A stretch of DNA of 64,000 bases from Euborellia annulipes (GCA_023213315.1 JAKCPI010014048.1:1-64000), one strand, 5' to 3'; positions 1 to 11,912 are shown, counted from the stretch's first letter. Made by a program: numbers and translations. The notes: generated by a model from the letters alone, not told the origin.

Positions 1-525
1 TTATTTTTTAGTTATTCTTTAGAATGTATATTCTCATTTTAACGTGAAATTTGTTTTAAGCACATTTTACTCTTGTGCATCATAGGAAAGATATTAGCCA
101 TGCTAACAAAATATAATAAATATTTTTCTATGTAAATTTTACATCTTTAATTCTACGCCGGAAACTAAATATATGTCGACTCAAATAATCTGGTGTCACA
201 AGCATAGAACACAATTTCCAATTACTGAAGTTAAGAGAAAGTTGTGTGCTTCGCTCAGGGGCCCACATCTTGTGGATATGTGGATGGCGACCACGAGCTC
301 CCGAGCTTAGACAGGCAGTCTGTTCTTTGTATGTCTGTCTCTTTCTTCCTTTTTTAACAGGCCGTGTGACGGACCGGCCTGTTCTATTTCTTCCGGTCCA
401 AATCGCATGATAGGGTTGGAGGGAAAGAGTGAGGTCCGCCGAACCCGTGCGGGAATAAGGCGAGTAGAGAAGAAGAAGAAGAAAAAGTTGTGGGCTGTGC
501 GATCTGTCACACCAGTTTTTTTTAC
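1..525 (+). repeat. REP-A dispersed repeat, right part, cut by window edge
   Basis: Matches the right two thirds of the REP-A family: the 'tactcttgt.catcataggaaag' block, a 'gccatgctaacaaaatata' block, 'aaactaaatatatgtcgac', then the terminal hairpin ending in 'gtcacaccag'. It is interrupted by REP-C (253-485). The plus direction is defined here as running from the ACTTTCTCTTACC end to the CACACCAGATTTTT end. No coding potential is visible. Confidence 0.8.
253..485 (+). mobile_element. REP-C SINE-like insertion in REP-A
   Basis: A more GC-rich block starting 'gctcaggggcccacatct' and ending in a GAA-rich tail. It splits the REP-A terminal hairpin. A near-duplicate of the host sequence (aaagttgtgtgct on the left, aaagttgtgggct on the right) flanks it and looks like a ~13-bp target duplication. 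A second copy with the same 5' start lies inverted at 8437-8680. No A/B box was recognised, so SINE or short LINE 3' end are both possible. Confidence 0.6.
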
Positions 526-1437
526 TTCAAAGAATATATATTTGCATATTTTAGTCTTTTTTTTTAAATAAATTTCGTGATTATTAACAATATAAGCTTA
601 CAATAAATGATTTGATATAAATGTAAAATGACAAAAAAATTTTTTGCAAAAATTGATTCAATAGTTGTGATATTCTTTCTCAATGTCGTAAAAAGGCTGG
701 AAAAATATAATCAAACTTGACAGAGAGATTTTCTTCAAATAACAGGAAAAAGAGGTTGTCAAAAAATTTTTTTTTATCAATACAATATAGGCATAAAAAA
801 ATATTATTTTTGATTTACTATTAAAAGTACACAAATTGGTGAAAAGTATAAGTAGTAAATAAATATTTTACTTATTCTCACCCAGCTCAAATCTTATTTC
901 TTATTATATTTATTTCAAACGGATTTTAATTAAAATCAAGTGAACTCAATAAATACACTAATCACATTTTGTAATTAATTTAGTTCCGCTTATGTAATAA
1001 TAATGCCGAAATAAAACAGATTTGTACGACTCACCCCCCCCCCCCTCGCCTTAATTTCTATCCGAACTCATATCTGGATTATTAAACGGAGGAATAAATA
1101 TGAGCTCATTTACAGCCAACAGCAAATGAGATTTCCCTCCGCTCGGTGGTCATTTCAAGGGATCTTTTTGCCCCCCCCCCCCTTAGCATCGTTAAATTCT
1201 ATGGAGAAACAAAATGAACTTTAAATATGGTTCTTGATATTTGATTGAAAAAAAAGAAAAAAAAAAAAATTATAGTAATTTTCCTTCATTTTCTATCGCA
1301 CCCTTTTCATAAAATATTAGTATAATTTGATTCCGAAATTCTTATTTTATTACTTACAATGAAAATAATATGTTATTTATTGGAATATCGAATATTCTAT
1401 AAAACCTTAAATATTATAATCGAACATTGTTCATATC
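526..1437. other. AT-rich interval, nothing recognised
   Basis: Holds AT-rich DNA with C runs near 1034-1046 and 1173-1183 and an A-rich run near 1245-1270. No gene, tRNA or family repeat was recognised. Confidence 0.6.
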
Positions 1438-2077
1438 TACTGGCGCACAGCACACAACTTTATCTTACCTTCGGTAATCGAATGTTGTGTACTGTGTTTG
1501 TGACACCAGATTTTTTGTGTCGACATGTATTCAGTTTCTGACAGTACGGTACATTCGATTTTCAAGATGTAAAATTTATATGTGAAAATATTTATATTTT
1601 GTTACCATGGCAACCATTTCTCCTATCTTTTCTATGGAGTACAAGAGTAAAGTGGTCTTCACAAGATTTCAATGACAAAATGAAAATATACATTTTAAAG
1701 AGAATCTAAAAAATAATTGATTTTTGAATTTAAAAAAAAAAATTTAGAGAAAATCGAAAACAACTGAAAAAGTACATCAGTAAAGTACTAGTACTCTTTG
1801 GTCGATTTTGTTCAAAAGCTTTGTGTCACGTCCCATGGGGGTCCCTAACTTAAATATAAAATTTCAAGCTCCTAGCTCTTTTCGTTCTTGAGATATTTTG
1901 TTCACAGACAGACACACAGACAGACAGACCATGGGGCGAAACTTTTTTGGATTCAGGGGACCTCAAAACGTGTATATCCATCAAAATCTCGACATCGAAT
2001 TTTTGACGTGAATCCAATACTTTCTCTCTATATATATTAAAACATATATAGGCCTAGAGGTAAGAGAAAGTAAAAAT
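1438..2077 (-). repeat. REP-A dispersed repeat, near full length
   Basis: Reverse copy. It begins with the hairpin 'cgcacagcacacaacttt' / 'gttgtgtactgtg', passes through the motifs gttaccatggcaaccattt, acatcagtaaagtactagta and cgacatcgaatttttgac, and ends with the second hairpin, tactttctctctatatat paired with ggtaagagaaagta. It serves as a reference copy for the family. Confidence 0.85.
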
Positions 2078-3224
2078 AAATGACCTACTAGGCCTATGTA
2101 AATCTAGAAGAGCTTTGGTCACCTATCCCTTCCTTTTTTTATTCAATCACCTAACTCCCATAAAAATTATACAATAAAATTCATAAATAAAGGGTTTAAA
2201 GAATGAAGCAATACACCCTACATCATAAATAAAGCTTCTAAAATAATAAACAACAGAGAATTGAAAAAACATGTTTTTAATAACATAACAATAACAAGAA
2301 AACATAAATTCAGAGGGTTTTCATTATTATTATCATTATTATCAAATGGATTTTAAAATATTTACCAGAGAAAATAAATAAATAAATGAATGAAAATACA
2401 ATTAAAATTCATTAAATCTAGCATGTTTTGGTTGAATTAGCAAAAGAGAATTTCGTAAAATAACCAACCATTTGATTCAATTGAATGAGGATAGAAGTTT
2501 TATTTTTAAAGTCCATTTATGGAAATCTAATTTCTATTTGGTTTGTTAAAAAAAAAAATAATAATAGTCATAATGGAAAATCCAGAGAAAATGCATTTTA
2601 TTATTTTATATTGAAATAGTTACTCGTCGAAAGATGGAACAAATAATTAATTTTAATTGAATTTTAGTAAAGCAGAGTTGTAGAATTTTTTAACACCTTG
2701 TTACTTATAACTTAACCGAAAATTAACAAAGATTCGAAAATGAAGAAACTTTTATTTGCCGGCCTTCTTATCAGTCGTCAGTTCGTGTTTTAGTTCTTTA
2801 TCTCGGTCAATTTGTATTATCTCTTTCATAGTCGAGAATTATAAGGTAATAGTGAGGGTATACACCAGGAGTTGTCAATATTTTTAACCGATCGCCCACT
2901 TTTGTACCTCTATTAGTAGTAAAATTTTCTATCCTCCCACTGCACAGTGGTCTAGATTTGAAAAAAGTTGGCCAAAAATCGAAAAAATGATAGTCACAGA
3001 ATGACTTTAGTCCCATATAATCTTGTAGAGGGAGAGTTGGTGCATATAATTCCAAAAGGAAATTGAGATATCTTGTATAGTTCAGACGCTACATGAGTTC
3101 AAAGTTCAAATACAAACAATCTTTACAAGATTTTTTTTTATAAAAACAAAACACTTGTTTTTATAAAAAATATAAAAAAATATTGTTTGTATTTTGCCGA
3201 ATTAACACCAGATAAAATTTTTTG
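2078..3224. other. AT-rich interval, possible hAT-like terminus
   Basis: Mostly low-complexity AT DNA. At about 2868 'caggagttgtcaat' resembles the outer bases of hAT terminal repeats, but no partner end or target duplication was found. Nothing else is supported. Confidence 0.4.
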
Positions 3225-3234
3225 ATGACCGTAG

Positions 3235-3273
3235 GTCCTTAAGATGGGATCGATGTGATTCCGAAACGTAGAC
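3235..3273 (+). ncRNA. Degraded hammerhead-like motif
   Basis: CTTAAGA (G5 of the hammerhead box changed to T), a stem-forming GGGAT/ATTCC, then GAAAC-GTA, with only 3 bp of stem I (GTC/GAC). The order of parts matches the better motifs at 7.1 and 35.5 kb but the core base change should abolish activity. A relic at best. Confidence 0.3.
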
Positions 3274-3379
3274 GATAATTAGTTTTTTTTTTATCACTTG
3301 CTGGCTGCCTAAATCTACCTAATCCTAATAAAATATATTCTCTGAGTTGAAATTATTTTATTTTTTCATTTGGTATCCA

Positions 3380-3500
3380 AATATAATGATATAAATAAAT
3401 TTATCGGACTGCCTGGGATCCGAACTCGCGCCCCTTTGACTTCCAGACTATCATTATTGACATTTGTCAACAACTCTAGCCGTCTCGGCCACGGGGTGTT
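3380..3500 (-). mobile_element. SINE2, tRNA-derived head (Leu/Ser-like)
   Basis: On the minus strand 'gtggccgagacggctagag' resembles a pol III A box and 'gagttcggatcccaggc' a B box, separated by a long spacer, as in tRNAs with a long variable arm. A homologous copy lies at 60190-60615. The body continues into 'ggataccaaatg', a phrase shared with SINE1. No intact cloverleaf is implied. Confidence 0.65.
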
Positions 3501-4559
3501 ATCTTTTTTTTATTCAAAGTTACTACGGCTGGTAATCCATTCTAAAGGGGACCGGCCTTATGCCGGATTATCCGAAACAAAATCTATACATAATGCATAT
3601 ATATATTTATCTCTTGAAAAAATCTGTAATGACATTTTGCTTTCTTAAATTATCCGTTTTTTTTTCTGCACTAACCCTTTTCAACATGCCGGATTAGCTG
3701 GTATGCCAGTGCATCGAAATCCGGATTAGCAAGACTACTGTATTTTATAATCTTAACTTACTACTTTTATAAAGCAAAAAATTTTGTTAAAATGAAGAAA
3801 AAAGTTACAAGATTCTTTAAAAAAAAAAAAAAAATGAAGGAATCAACTACTCCTTTCTTGTGTCGACGATTGGCTGAGTCAGCAACAACAACACCGCCAC
3901 CACCACCACCGTCTACAACAACAACACAAACAAGACACCCCCATTACAACAAGAACAAGAGGATAAATCTTAAGAATTAATGTCTTCCATCAGAGAGAAA
4001 AAACAACTTGCTGAATTATAATATCCAGAGAAAAAAAAATGTCGGAAAGAAGAAGGAAAAAAAAGAAGCAGTTACAAATATAAATTATGTTAGGAAGTTG
4101 TGAAAATTTTATATTATTTTTCTTTTTGTTTTAAATTATGAATATTAAGCCAAATGTAATCTCTAATATTATTCTAGGCAAAAATAATTTTATTTATATT
4201 TTCTTTTAATTAAACTTTATTCAAGCATATGTTAACAAAATCCCTAAAGAAGAACAATAAACAAGGACCTTACCAAAAGAGAAATCACATCACTGTTTTG
4301 ACAGAATAATTTCTAATTGATAACAATACATTTATGAAAATACCCAAGTGTATTGAGCTTGCACTGGTTTTCAATTACAAAAAATTAAATTAAATTAATT
4401 TTGGCAATTGTATTTTTAAAAATATTTCCAAACCTACCGGGTACTTACTAGCGATCGGAGAGGGTCCATAGACCCCCTTTGAACAGAAAAAAAAAATTAT
4501 TAATATTATGATTTTAATAATAGGAAAGTTCTAATAAACAGTAATTTATCATAAAATTA
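3501..4559. other. AT-rich interval with simple repeats
   Basis: Contains an A run near 3818-3832 and an ACC/AAC-rich microsatellite-like block at 3885-3935. The short open frame across them is low-complexity and not credible as a gene. Confidence 0.6.
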
Positions 4560-4730
4560 TATAGAAACATTTATTTATGTCAAAAATTAGGTGTTAATAT
4601 TTTGATGGAAATACACATTTTGAGTTCAACAAAATGGTCTGTGTGTCGATCTACTGACTTTTGAACAAAATATCTCCAGAACGAAAAGAGTTTCGAGGTT
4701 GAAATTTTTATTTTTAATTGTTTTAAAGCC
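4560..4730 (+). repeat. REP-A fragment
   Basis: Shares 'ttttgatggaaatacac', 'aaaatggtctgtgtgtc' and 'aacaaaatatctccagaacg' with the central part of REP-A. Both ends are missing. Confidence 0.7.
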
Positions 4731-5070
4731 TTTTTCGGCATCTAAGGTCATTAAGATCCCATCCGGCTTTATTTTAAATGATTAGTTGCTCGGTAGGGAT
4801 TTTATAATTGAGTTACCCCACTCTTGACATGCAGCACTAAACTTTTGAAAATTTAAAATCAACGAAATACTTTTCGACACACCCCATATCTTCCGGTACT
4901 CCGTTAAGTTACGTTATTTCCTATCTCTAACTCCTCCTCCTGCGTTCGCTTCTAGCTAGTGAGCTAATCCTTATTTCTGGTTCCAACCGGTTTATCCAAC
5001 CTCTTCTAAGCTAGGGAGGATGTCCAAGTTTGAGTAGGGACTCCCTCAGCCCCGGCTTTTTTTTTCGATT
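4730..5070 (-). mobile_element. SINE3 copy, diverged
   Basis: Reverse-strand relative of 12836-13405, sharing 'tatctctaactcctcc', 'cctgcgttcgctt' and a left end with 'tttttcggcatctaaggtc'. The tRNA-like head is poorly preserved here. Confidence 0.6.
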
Positions 5071-5164
5071 TTATTTAAAATTCATAAATTCACATATTCT
5101 TTAGAACTTATTTAAAATAAGAAGTCACTGATTGTTTGTTTATACAACAGGAGATGGAGAAGCC

Positions 5165-5400
5165 ATAAATAGAAAGCCTCCGATTTTTACAATCCTGAGA
5201 TAATTTCATTTTCACTGATATTTCAATGATATTCGCTAAATAAGTAAGATAGTTCAACTCGCCAGTTATTATACATAGATATACATGTATTATACTCATA
5301 TGATTAACTCCGGAACAGTAACAATTTTAAAGGACTGAAGATAGGTCCATAAAATTATCTCGAAACGTCTCATTGGATTGTAAAAATCGGAGGCTTTTTA
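5165..5400. repeat. Short inverted repeat carrying a hammerhead-like motif
   Basis: Left arm 'aaagcctccgatttttac' near 5172 is mirrored by 'gtaaaaatcggaggcttt' near 5380. A CGAAACGTC motif lies only in the right arm. The layout resembles the hairpin elements at 7.0, 18.1, 33.3 and 35.5 kb. Confidence 0.65.
5331..5373 (+). ncRNA. Hammerhead-like motif, weak stem I
   Basis: CTGAAGA at 5335-5341, one extra T, a 4-bp stem II with a G-U pair (AGGT/ATCT), then GAAACGTC at 5362-5369 where ACGU is self-complementary. Stem I is only 2 bp before a mismatch. The core boxes are intact, the peripheral helices are not. Confidence 0.4.
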
Positions 5401-5424
5401 TTTTGGCTGCACCTGCTCCTTCTG

Positions 5425-5640
5425 TTGTAAAATATATATTCTCATATCGCCCAAATTGTTTGAAGCCCACTTTACACTTGAACTTCTTAAGAAAGAATAG
5501 AGAAATGCTGGCTATAGTAATAAAATATAAATATTATTCTAACGATAATAAATCTTATCTCTTGGATTCTGATTGAAATTAAATAGTCTATAATATCAAT
5601 TGTACTGAACTATCCGTCACCCCAGATTTTTTATAGATTA
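5425..5640 (+). repeat. REP-A fragment, diverged
   Basis: Shares 'atatattctcatat.gccc', 'aattgtttgaagcccact' and 'gtcaccccagattttt' with the right half of REP-A. Confidence 0.65.
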
Positions 5641-6869
5641 GAATTTAATTAACATAAAACAATTTTCATTGTGAAAGGTATAAATTTTTTACGTAAATTT
5701 ATATAAGTTTTGTTTTAATCATTTTTTTTTTTTTTTAATGAAATATTCACTGAAAAGGAAAAAATAACAAATTTATTATCCATTAACTTTTTTTTTTATC
5801 ATGTGTTGTTCTATTCATTGAAGCAAGATTCATCAATCATTTTCATTCCGCTTGAACACGTTTAATAATTAATAAATTCGTCAAAATCTCTTTCAAGACA
5901 GCCTTTGTTTTATACCCAATAGACGGCCTGGCCGGGCCCTACCTCCACCCGGCTGTTTTGTTTCACTAATATTCTTTCCCTTGATTATTTTTGGGATCAT
6001 TCGGTAGCCTACTAAAATACAACTTTTCGATTTTTTTTAAATTATAATTTATTGTCTTTTCAACTTCACTTAAGCCATTTTTTTTTAAACCGATTTGGGC
6101 TTCACGAAACTTGACAAGGTAAAAAGATTTCTGATTAAAATTTATCTGCATAGTCCCACACAGTTTACTTCTTAAAATTTTAATTGTTCATCCCTTTCAT
6201 TCCTTTACTGATGAGTTTAACCAAAACTATAAACATTAGTTCAATGCAATTACTCTATTCAAAGAAATAAATTAATCATTTGAATACGTACTTTTTTTTC
6301 CCACGCTTTTCTATATTCCCTTCTCGGTCCACTGACCCGTTTTGTCTCTCAATTTGTTTGAATATTCATGTTTTGTGCTAATACAGTTTAATTATCTCGT
6401 ATTATATGCTATTTCATGTGATATCTCTCTGGCAAACATCCACAATTGGACTTTATAGTTGCTCCAGGACATCTAAGTTGTATATCGATTCTATACATAA
6501 TGATTTAATCAGAGAAAATAAACAAGTTTGAATAATTGCTAGCTATTATGTTGTAGTCGAGTGCCCATCTCTCTGTTTGTGTATCGTTGTTTGCTAGGAT
6601 CCATGTCGAAACAATTGAAGTTCCAACCCCTATATTCTCTCAATTAATTTTGTTTTTTGCATAAAAAAATTAATAACTTTTTTAGCATTCAATATTTTTT
6701 ATATCATAGGAAATATGATCTTTCGAAAATTGAATCTGTAAGGTTTTACTGTTGGACATCAATTGTCTATTTTCAACAACCTGTCATGTTTGTGTTTATT
6801 TCTTTAAATAACATCTTTGAGAATGTCTCTCAGACGGTCTATCTGGAAACAAATTCATTCTATTTTTTT
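5641..6869. other. AT-rich interval, nothing recognised
   Basis: T runs near 5723-5738 and 5790. Short open frames are AT-biased and lack recognisable domains. Confidence 0.6.
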
Positions 6870-6955
6870 TTTAACTTTACTTTCTCTTATTCAAGTTAAT
6901 ATCTAGAGAGAAAGTATTGCCTTCTTTTCAAAAATTCGATTTGAAGATTTTTATG
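6870..6955 (+). repeat. REP-A left-end fragment
   Basis: 'tttactttctctt' followed by 'agagagaaagtattg' and 'tcaaaaattcgat' is the left terminal hairpin and adjoining sequence of REP-A. Confidence 0.7.
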
Positions 6956-7113
6956 AAAATTCTCCTTTTAAGGTCTACTATTTATAATTTAATAGTTAAT
7001 TTTAAACTTGTAACCGTTGGCTCTAGTTGAAACATTATGTTTTAATGGGAGAATTAAATTCAAGTATAATACATAAGGTTTTTTGTTTCAATGATCTATT
7101 TATTTAACATTAA

Positions 7114-7158
7114 CACTTTATACGCATTTCGACGCCATATGTGTCATCATCGGAAGTG
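7114..7158 (-). ncRNA. Hammerhead-like motif, left arm
   Basis: Read on the minus strand: stem I CACTT/AAGTG (5 bp), box CCGATGA (U4 to C relative to CUGANGA), extra T, stem II GACAC/GGCGTC region with one mismatch, GAAA, stem III ATGC/GTAT, cleavage triplet ending A. Mirror image of the plus-strand motif at 7214. Confidence 0.5.
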
Positions 7159-7213
7159 AATTACATACTGTATGTATACATTACATTACATACTGTATGT
7201 ACAGTATGTAATT

Positions 7214-7258
7214 CACTTCCGATGATGACACATCTGGTGTCGAAATGCGTATAAAGTG
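7214..7258 (+). ncRNA. Hammerhead-like motif, right arm
   Basis: Stem I CACTT (7214-7218) with AAGTG (7254-7258), box CCGATGA (7219-7225), extra T, stem II GACAC/GTGTC (7227-7241), GAAA (7242-7245), stem III ATGC/GTAT with one G-U, site after GTATA. All helices pair; the one core departure is C for U4, which may reduce or abolish cleavage. Confidence 0.55.
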
Positions 7259-7337
7259 TTAATGTTAAATAATTAAATCATTGAAACAAAAAACCTTGTG
7301 TATTATACTTGAATTTAATTCTCCTATTAAAATTTAA

Positions 7338-8436
7338 TAGTTAGATTCTAGAGTTGAGAGATTTGAATAATCCGGAAAATATGTAAGCTATCCTTTAAAT
7401 CCATTCGTTTATTAGGTTAGAGAACCTATCGCCTATAGAGTGGAGGACTTATGCTATAGTAGGTTTTCATGCATTTGACTGACACAGTATTTTTTCATTT
7501 AAACTTAACTAACTGCGTAACCCTTCTTCAGTGGGTATCTAGACTTCCTGTACCCCCTTAGTTAGATATTTACTCCCATTTTTGTGGAGAGAGGATAATC
7601 AATTCATTTATATGCAGTGATGGTTGACATCCAAATCACGGAATTCCAACACAACTCTGGATTAGATTTTTATAAGCTCTAAATAAAATTCAAAATGTAG
7701 CCTCTCAATGGGACAAATTAGTGAAAAATGGCTAGCCGCTTTCGATGGGTTTCTTTCATTGATATTTAGTTTTCACACATACAATTTCTAGCACAGGCCC
7801 GCGTGTGGCGGGCCATCCCATCCGATCGATTATAATATTTAATAACTACGTATGTATTTTATATCAAAACTATGAAATATGCATATCTTATTATTTTAGA
7901 GTCCCCTGTGAAATCTTTCTCGAAATGATAAAGGAGTCTCTTTGAGACCCTTCTATCCCTTTGTGTTGTATCTTGGCTAATCATTAATTTGTGCGTTCTG
8001 GACTTAAGTAAAGTGCTTTTATTTAAAGTTAGTCAATTCTCACCCAAACTTGTCTTTATATAGCCTATAGACTAGCTAACTTGTCTGCTTTTTTAAAAAT
8101 AAATTTACACATAAAATGAAATTAATTACTAGCAAAGCTGGTGGCCATTGTAGTCTCATTAGCCATTAGGCCTCTCTCTCCGGACCAATAAGGAAAGAGA
8201 CACGAAGTGGACTAAATCATTTGGGATTAATACCTTAGTAGAGAAAGGCTCGAAAGCACGCCAGGAAATCGCCCTTCAGGTCCTTTTAACTTGCCCAGTG
8301 AGAGGGAGGATGGAAATTTAACATAAGGAACAAATTTTACTTCTAAGGTAAACCTAAAAGTAACAAAAAGTTGGATAATCTTTATATCAGTTGAATTGAA
8401 TATTAAATGATAGGTAAACTATATTTTGATAATCGA
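7338..8436. other. Interval without recognised genes
   Basis: A GC palindrome at about 7797-7818 (gcccgcgtgtggcgggc) resembles the GC hairpins of the Helitron-type ends elsewhere in the window. 8110-8310 is less AT-rich but has no sustained open frame. Confidence 0.5.
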
Positions 8437-8680
8437 GAATATATAAAGATTCTTTCTTTGTCTTTATTATTCCCGCGGGGCGGGATCGGCGGTAAGGGGG
8501 TCTCTGTCGACCACGATGTGTTTTTGCGACCGGAAGAATTAGAAAAGGCCGGCCCGTTGCACTGTTGAAAATATAGAAGGAAGGGACAGACATGTAAAGA
8601 ATAGAAGGACTGGCAGTCCCAGCTCGGGCAGCTCGTGGTCGCCATCCACGTACCCACAAGATGTGGGCCCCTGAGCAAGT
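8437..8680 (-). mobile_element. REP-C SINE-like element, inverted copy
   Basis: Reverse copy of 253-485, with the same 5' start (its complement ends at 8676) and a 3' part rich in 'aataaagacaaagaa'. 'atatataaa' occurs on both sides (near 8438 and 8684) and may be the target duplication. Three overlapping minus-strand open frames here are by-products of its higher GC. Confidence 0.65.
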
Positions 8681-9524
8681 GCATATATAAAAAACAAAGG
8701 ATCAAATTTATGTTTTAAAACATCCTCTAATTTAATTCTCTCCCCCTTCTTACATTCATTCAAATTGTAATGAAATAATTGAATATCAAGAAAACATGGC
8801 AAACTTATTTATTTTCCTTGAAAATTTAAAGGAATCTTGTTGCGAGAAATTTTATAATCTTTTTTTATTTTTTCCATTAATTTTCATTAAAAGCTAAAAA
8901 AAAAGTTTTAAGATGAAATATGCAAGATTTCATCAATCATCTCTTTCCCTTAAACCCTTTGTAAAAATTTTATTTTTCAAGAAAATTTTCTTGTTAACAC
9001 AGCGACGAGTTATCTGAGGAATTTCGCGGTTCCACGGAATCCACTTAATAGAATTCAAACAGGAGTTTATTAATTCCTCCACCTCCTTCAACGTTAACGT
9101 TAAATAGAAATAATTAGATCACCATTTTAAGATGAGCAATTTTCTTATCATTATCACTCTAATAATTTGTTTAGATTAATAATTGTATAAATAATAATAA
9201 TTTGTTTGTATAAATAATAATAATTTGTTTAGTTTAATAATTTGCCTTTATAAGACAATATAAGCCCTTCATCTAATAACATTTAATTTTAATTTTCAAA
9301 TATTAGTCCTATTATGAGATGAAATTACCTCGTTAAGGATTTTAGAGACGAAATAAAATAAAAATTTGAATTTTTAGAAACATCCTAACGATCGGTATTT
9401 TGGTAAAAATGAATTAAAATTTGCATAATTTTATAAACATAACAGTGTATTCTTAAAAATTTCATTCAAATTAAAATTTATTTTAACTTTTCTCAGGTAA
9501 ATTCAACGACTATGAAAAAAAGCA
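8681..9524. other. AT-rich interval
   Basis: A short imperfect tandem built on 'ataataatttgttt' lies at about 9165-9245. No gene recognised. Confidence 0.6.
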
Positions 9525-10122
9525 TATTACTTTCTCTTACCTCTATATATGTTAATATATAAAAAAAAGTATTTGATGTCAAAAATTCGATGTCGAGGTT
9601 TTGATGGATAGGTCCTATACATGTTTTGAGGTCCCCTGAATCCAAGAATGGTTTTTCCAACATGGTCTGTCTGCCTGTGTGTGTGGCTGTGAACAAAATA
9701 TCTCAAGAACGAAAATAGCTAGGAGGTTGAAATTTTATTTTTAAGTTAGCCACCTCCCTGGCACGTGACACGAAGCTTTTGAACAAAATCGGCCAAAGAG
9801 TACTAGTACTTTACTGATGTACTTTTTCAGTTTTTTTTTTCAATTTTTCCATTATTCGCTCTAACGATTTTGATTAAAATTCAAAAATCAATTATTTTTT
9901 ACATGCTCTTTAAAATGTATATTCTCATTTTGTCATTGAAATATTCTGAAGACCACTTTACTCTTGTACTCCATAGAAAAGTTAGGAGAAATGGTTGCAT
10001 TTTCACATATAAATTTTACATTTTGAAAATTGAATGTACCGTACTGTCGGAAACTAAATACATGTCGACACAAAAAACTGGTGTGCTGTGCGACTTGTCA
10101 CACCAATTTGTTTTACTTTACG
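9525..10122 (+). repeat. REP-A dispersed repeat, near full length
   Basis: Runs from 'ttactttctcttacctc' through 'aaaaattcgatgtcgagg', 'acatggtctgtctgcc', 'gtactagtactttactg' to 'gtcgacacaaaaaactgg'. The right terminal hairpin has lost one side, leaving 'gtgctgtgcgacttgtcac'. Confidence 0.85.
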
Positions 10123-11349
10123 ATTATTTCAACTAATATTAAATAAAGTAGGCCTATATAGTGTGGGGGCAATGAACTCGCATATATTAGTATACTGGTA
10201 TATATTTGGAAAAAAAATACCTTAAAAATTTCTAAATTTTGTATTTTTTTAATACAGTATGTAGATTACTTTTTTTTTTTAAAAAAAATATTTTTTTTTC
10301 GCTCACTCCTCCTTGGGGTCGTCTACCCATTGTTCAGGAAGGGGGATGAAGTCACTCTGGCCAGCAGCCGAAGGCAGCTAATATTAGCTTAAATTTATTC
10401 TTTAAACCCACTCCCCCCCACCCAAAAAAAAAAAAAAAATTGACTCCCGCTCTATTATATCTGTAAATTTTATATTTCCATTTTTGTTAGAGGTCATGAT
10501 CTTGTATGCATTATAAAATAATTTTTTTTACCTTTTAAAATGGGGGGAAAAAAAAAAAAAAAAAAAAAAGTTCATTTTGGTGTTTTTTTTTTTTTTTTAC
10601 TTATTTTTAAAAGCTTATTAAATCTATAGTCTATATAGGAAAAAGAGAATAACTTAGCAATCTTCACCCTCTTAGGTCATTAAAAATAATTTAAATTATT
10701 TTTATACTTTATTATAAATAATTTAAAGCTCAAACTTGAAAAAAAAAAAATCTAAAGATATTTTTGAAAATTCTGATCACACACACTTTTTCCCTCTTCT
10801 TTCTCCAAAAGTTTTCGCTACAGTTTGTGAATAGGAAATTGGCAGAGTTGTTTGGCCACCGTTAATGAACCGTAAACAGAGAGAGCTAAAGCCCTTGGGG
10901 AGATATGGTTTGGGTGGTTGGTACTGCCTCTAGTAGGTGTACTTGGTCTATATGGTATTAACGGTTTCCAGCATTCGTTGGTGCTTTAGATATTCCGATA
11001 AAACATATGAATCCCTTTAGAGAGAGGGTGGACAAAATTCCCTTCGCTTTTAGTTTAGGAATATACAGTACGTATAAACTAGTAAATGAGTGGGGGAAGG
11101 CTAGCGAGCTAGACCTCTGCATATTAATTTAATCGACTCTTGCTTGTCTCGCAAACTTACCCTCCGCATCATTTAATATTAACGAAATTTTATTATTATT
11201 AAATATGTATAAATTCCAAAAAACCAGTGTGACTCATATATAAACTAATGTAATTATATCTTTTATAGAAAAAGTTTGCATATCAAAGTTTTATGAATTA
11301 ATATAATCTAACCCCAGAGCGGCCAATCTTGAGGAATATTATTCATAAA
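10123..11349. other. Low-complexity interval
   Basis: Dominated by homopolymers: A runs near 10423-10438 and 10549-10569, T runs near 10270-10280 and 10583-10599. 10780-11000 is more complex but shows no open frame or family match. Confidence 0.6.
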
Positions 11350-11912
11350 ATCCGATATGCAACAGATTTGTAGTGTCGACATACGTATATTTAATTTCCG
11401 ACAGTAGGACATGCCTTAAGATAGAATTCCAGATGTAAAATTTATAAACCTAGATAAATCTTTAGATTTTGTTACCATAGCAACCATTTCTCCCATCTTT
11501 CCTATGAAGTACAAGAGTAAAGTGTGCTTCAAACAATTTTGAGAGCAAAATTAGAATATAGATTTTAAAAAACATCTAAAAAATAAGTGATTTTTAAATT
11601 TTAATCAAATTAGTTAAAGCCAATTTTGAGGAAATCGAAAAAAAGCTGACAAAGTACTGATTAGTAAAGTACTAGTACTTTTTGGCCGATTTTGTGCAAA
11701 AGCTTATTTAAACGCTCAGGGGTGTGCCTTACATAAATATAACTCAAATCCTTCATTCTTTCAATTAACCACAGACAGACCATGTTGCGGGATCTCCTAA
11801 CGTGTATTTCCATCTAAATCTCAACATCGAATTTTTGCATGAATCTCATACTTGCTGTCTATATATATGTACGTATGTATATTAACGTATATATAGGTAA
11901 GAGAAAGAAAAT
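11350..11912 (-). repeat. REP-A dispersed repeat
   Basis: Reverse copy with 'tgttaccatagcaaccatt', 'gtaaagtactagtacttttt', 'ctcaacatcgaattttt' and the terminal hairpin 'ggtaagagaaag'. The right-end hairpin of the family is lost. Confidence 0.8.

Larger units (their letters stand above)
7039..7337. mobile_element. Palindromic element with paired hammerhead-like motifs
   Basis: Two ~145-bp arms in inverted orientation meet near 7190, around 'catactgtatgt'. Outer arms share 'gaattaaattcaagtata' and 'aaaaaaccttgtgtatta'. Each arm carries one hammerhead-like motif (7114-7158 minus, 7214-7258 plus). No ORF. A relative with deletions is at 33310-33545. Probably a non-autonomous element derived from terminal repeats; the mobiliser is unknown. 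Confidence 0.75.

Noticed and set aside
3792..3980. Proline/threonine-rich small protein
   Set aside because: Encoded by an A run plus an ACC/AAC simple repeat; no conservation evidence.
8387..8802. Three overlapping minus-strand ORFs of 87-100 codons
   Set aside because: They cover the REP-C insertion and its flanks; the homologous copy at 253-485 does not keep the frames.
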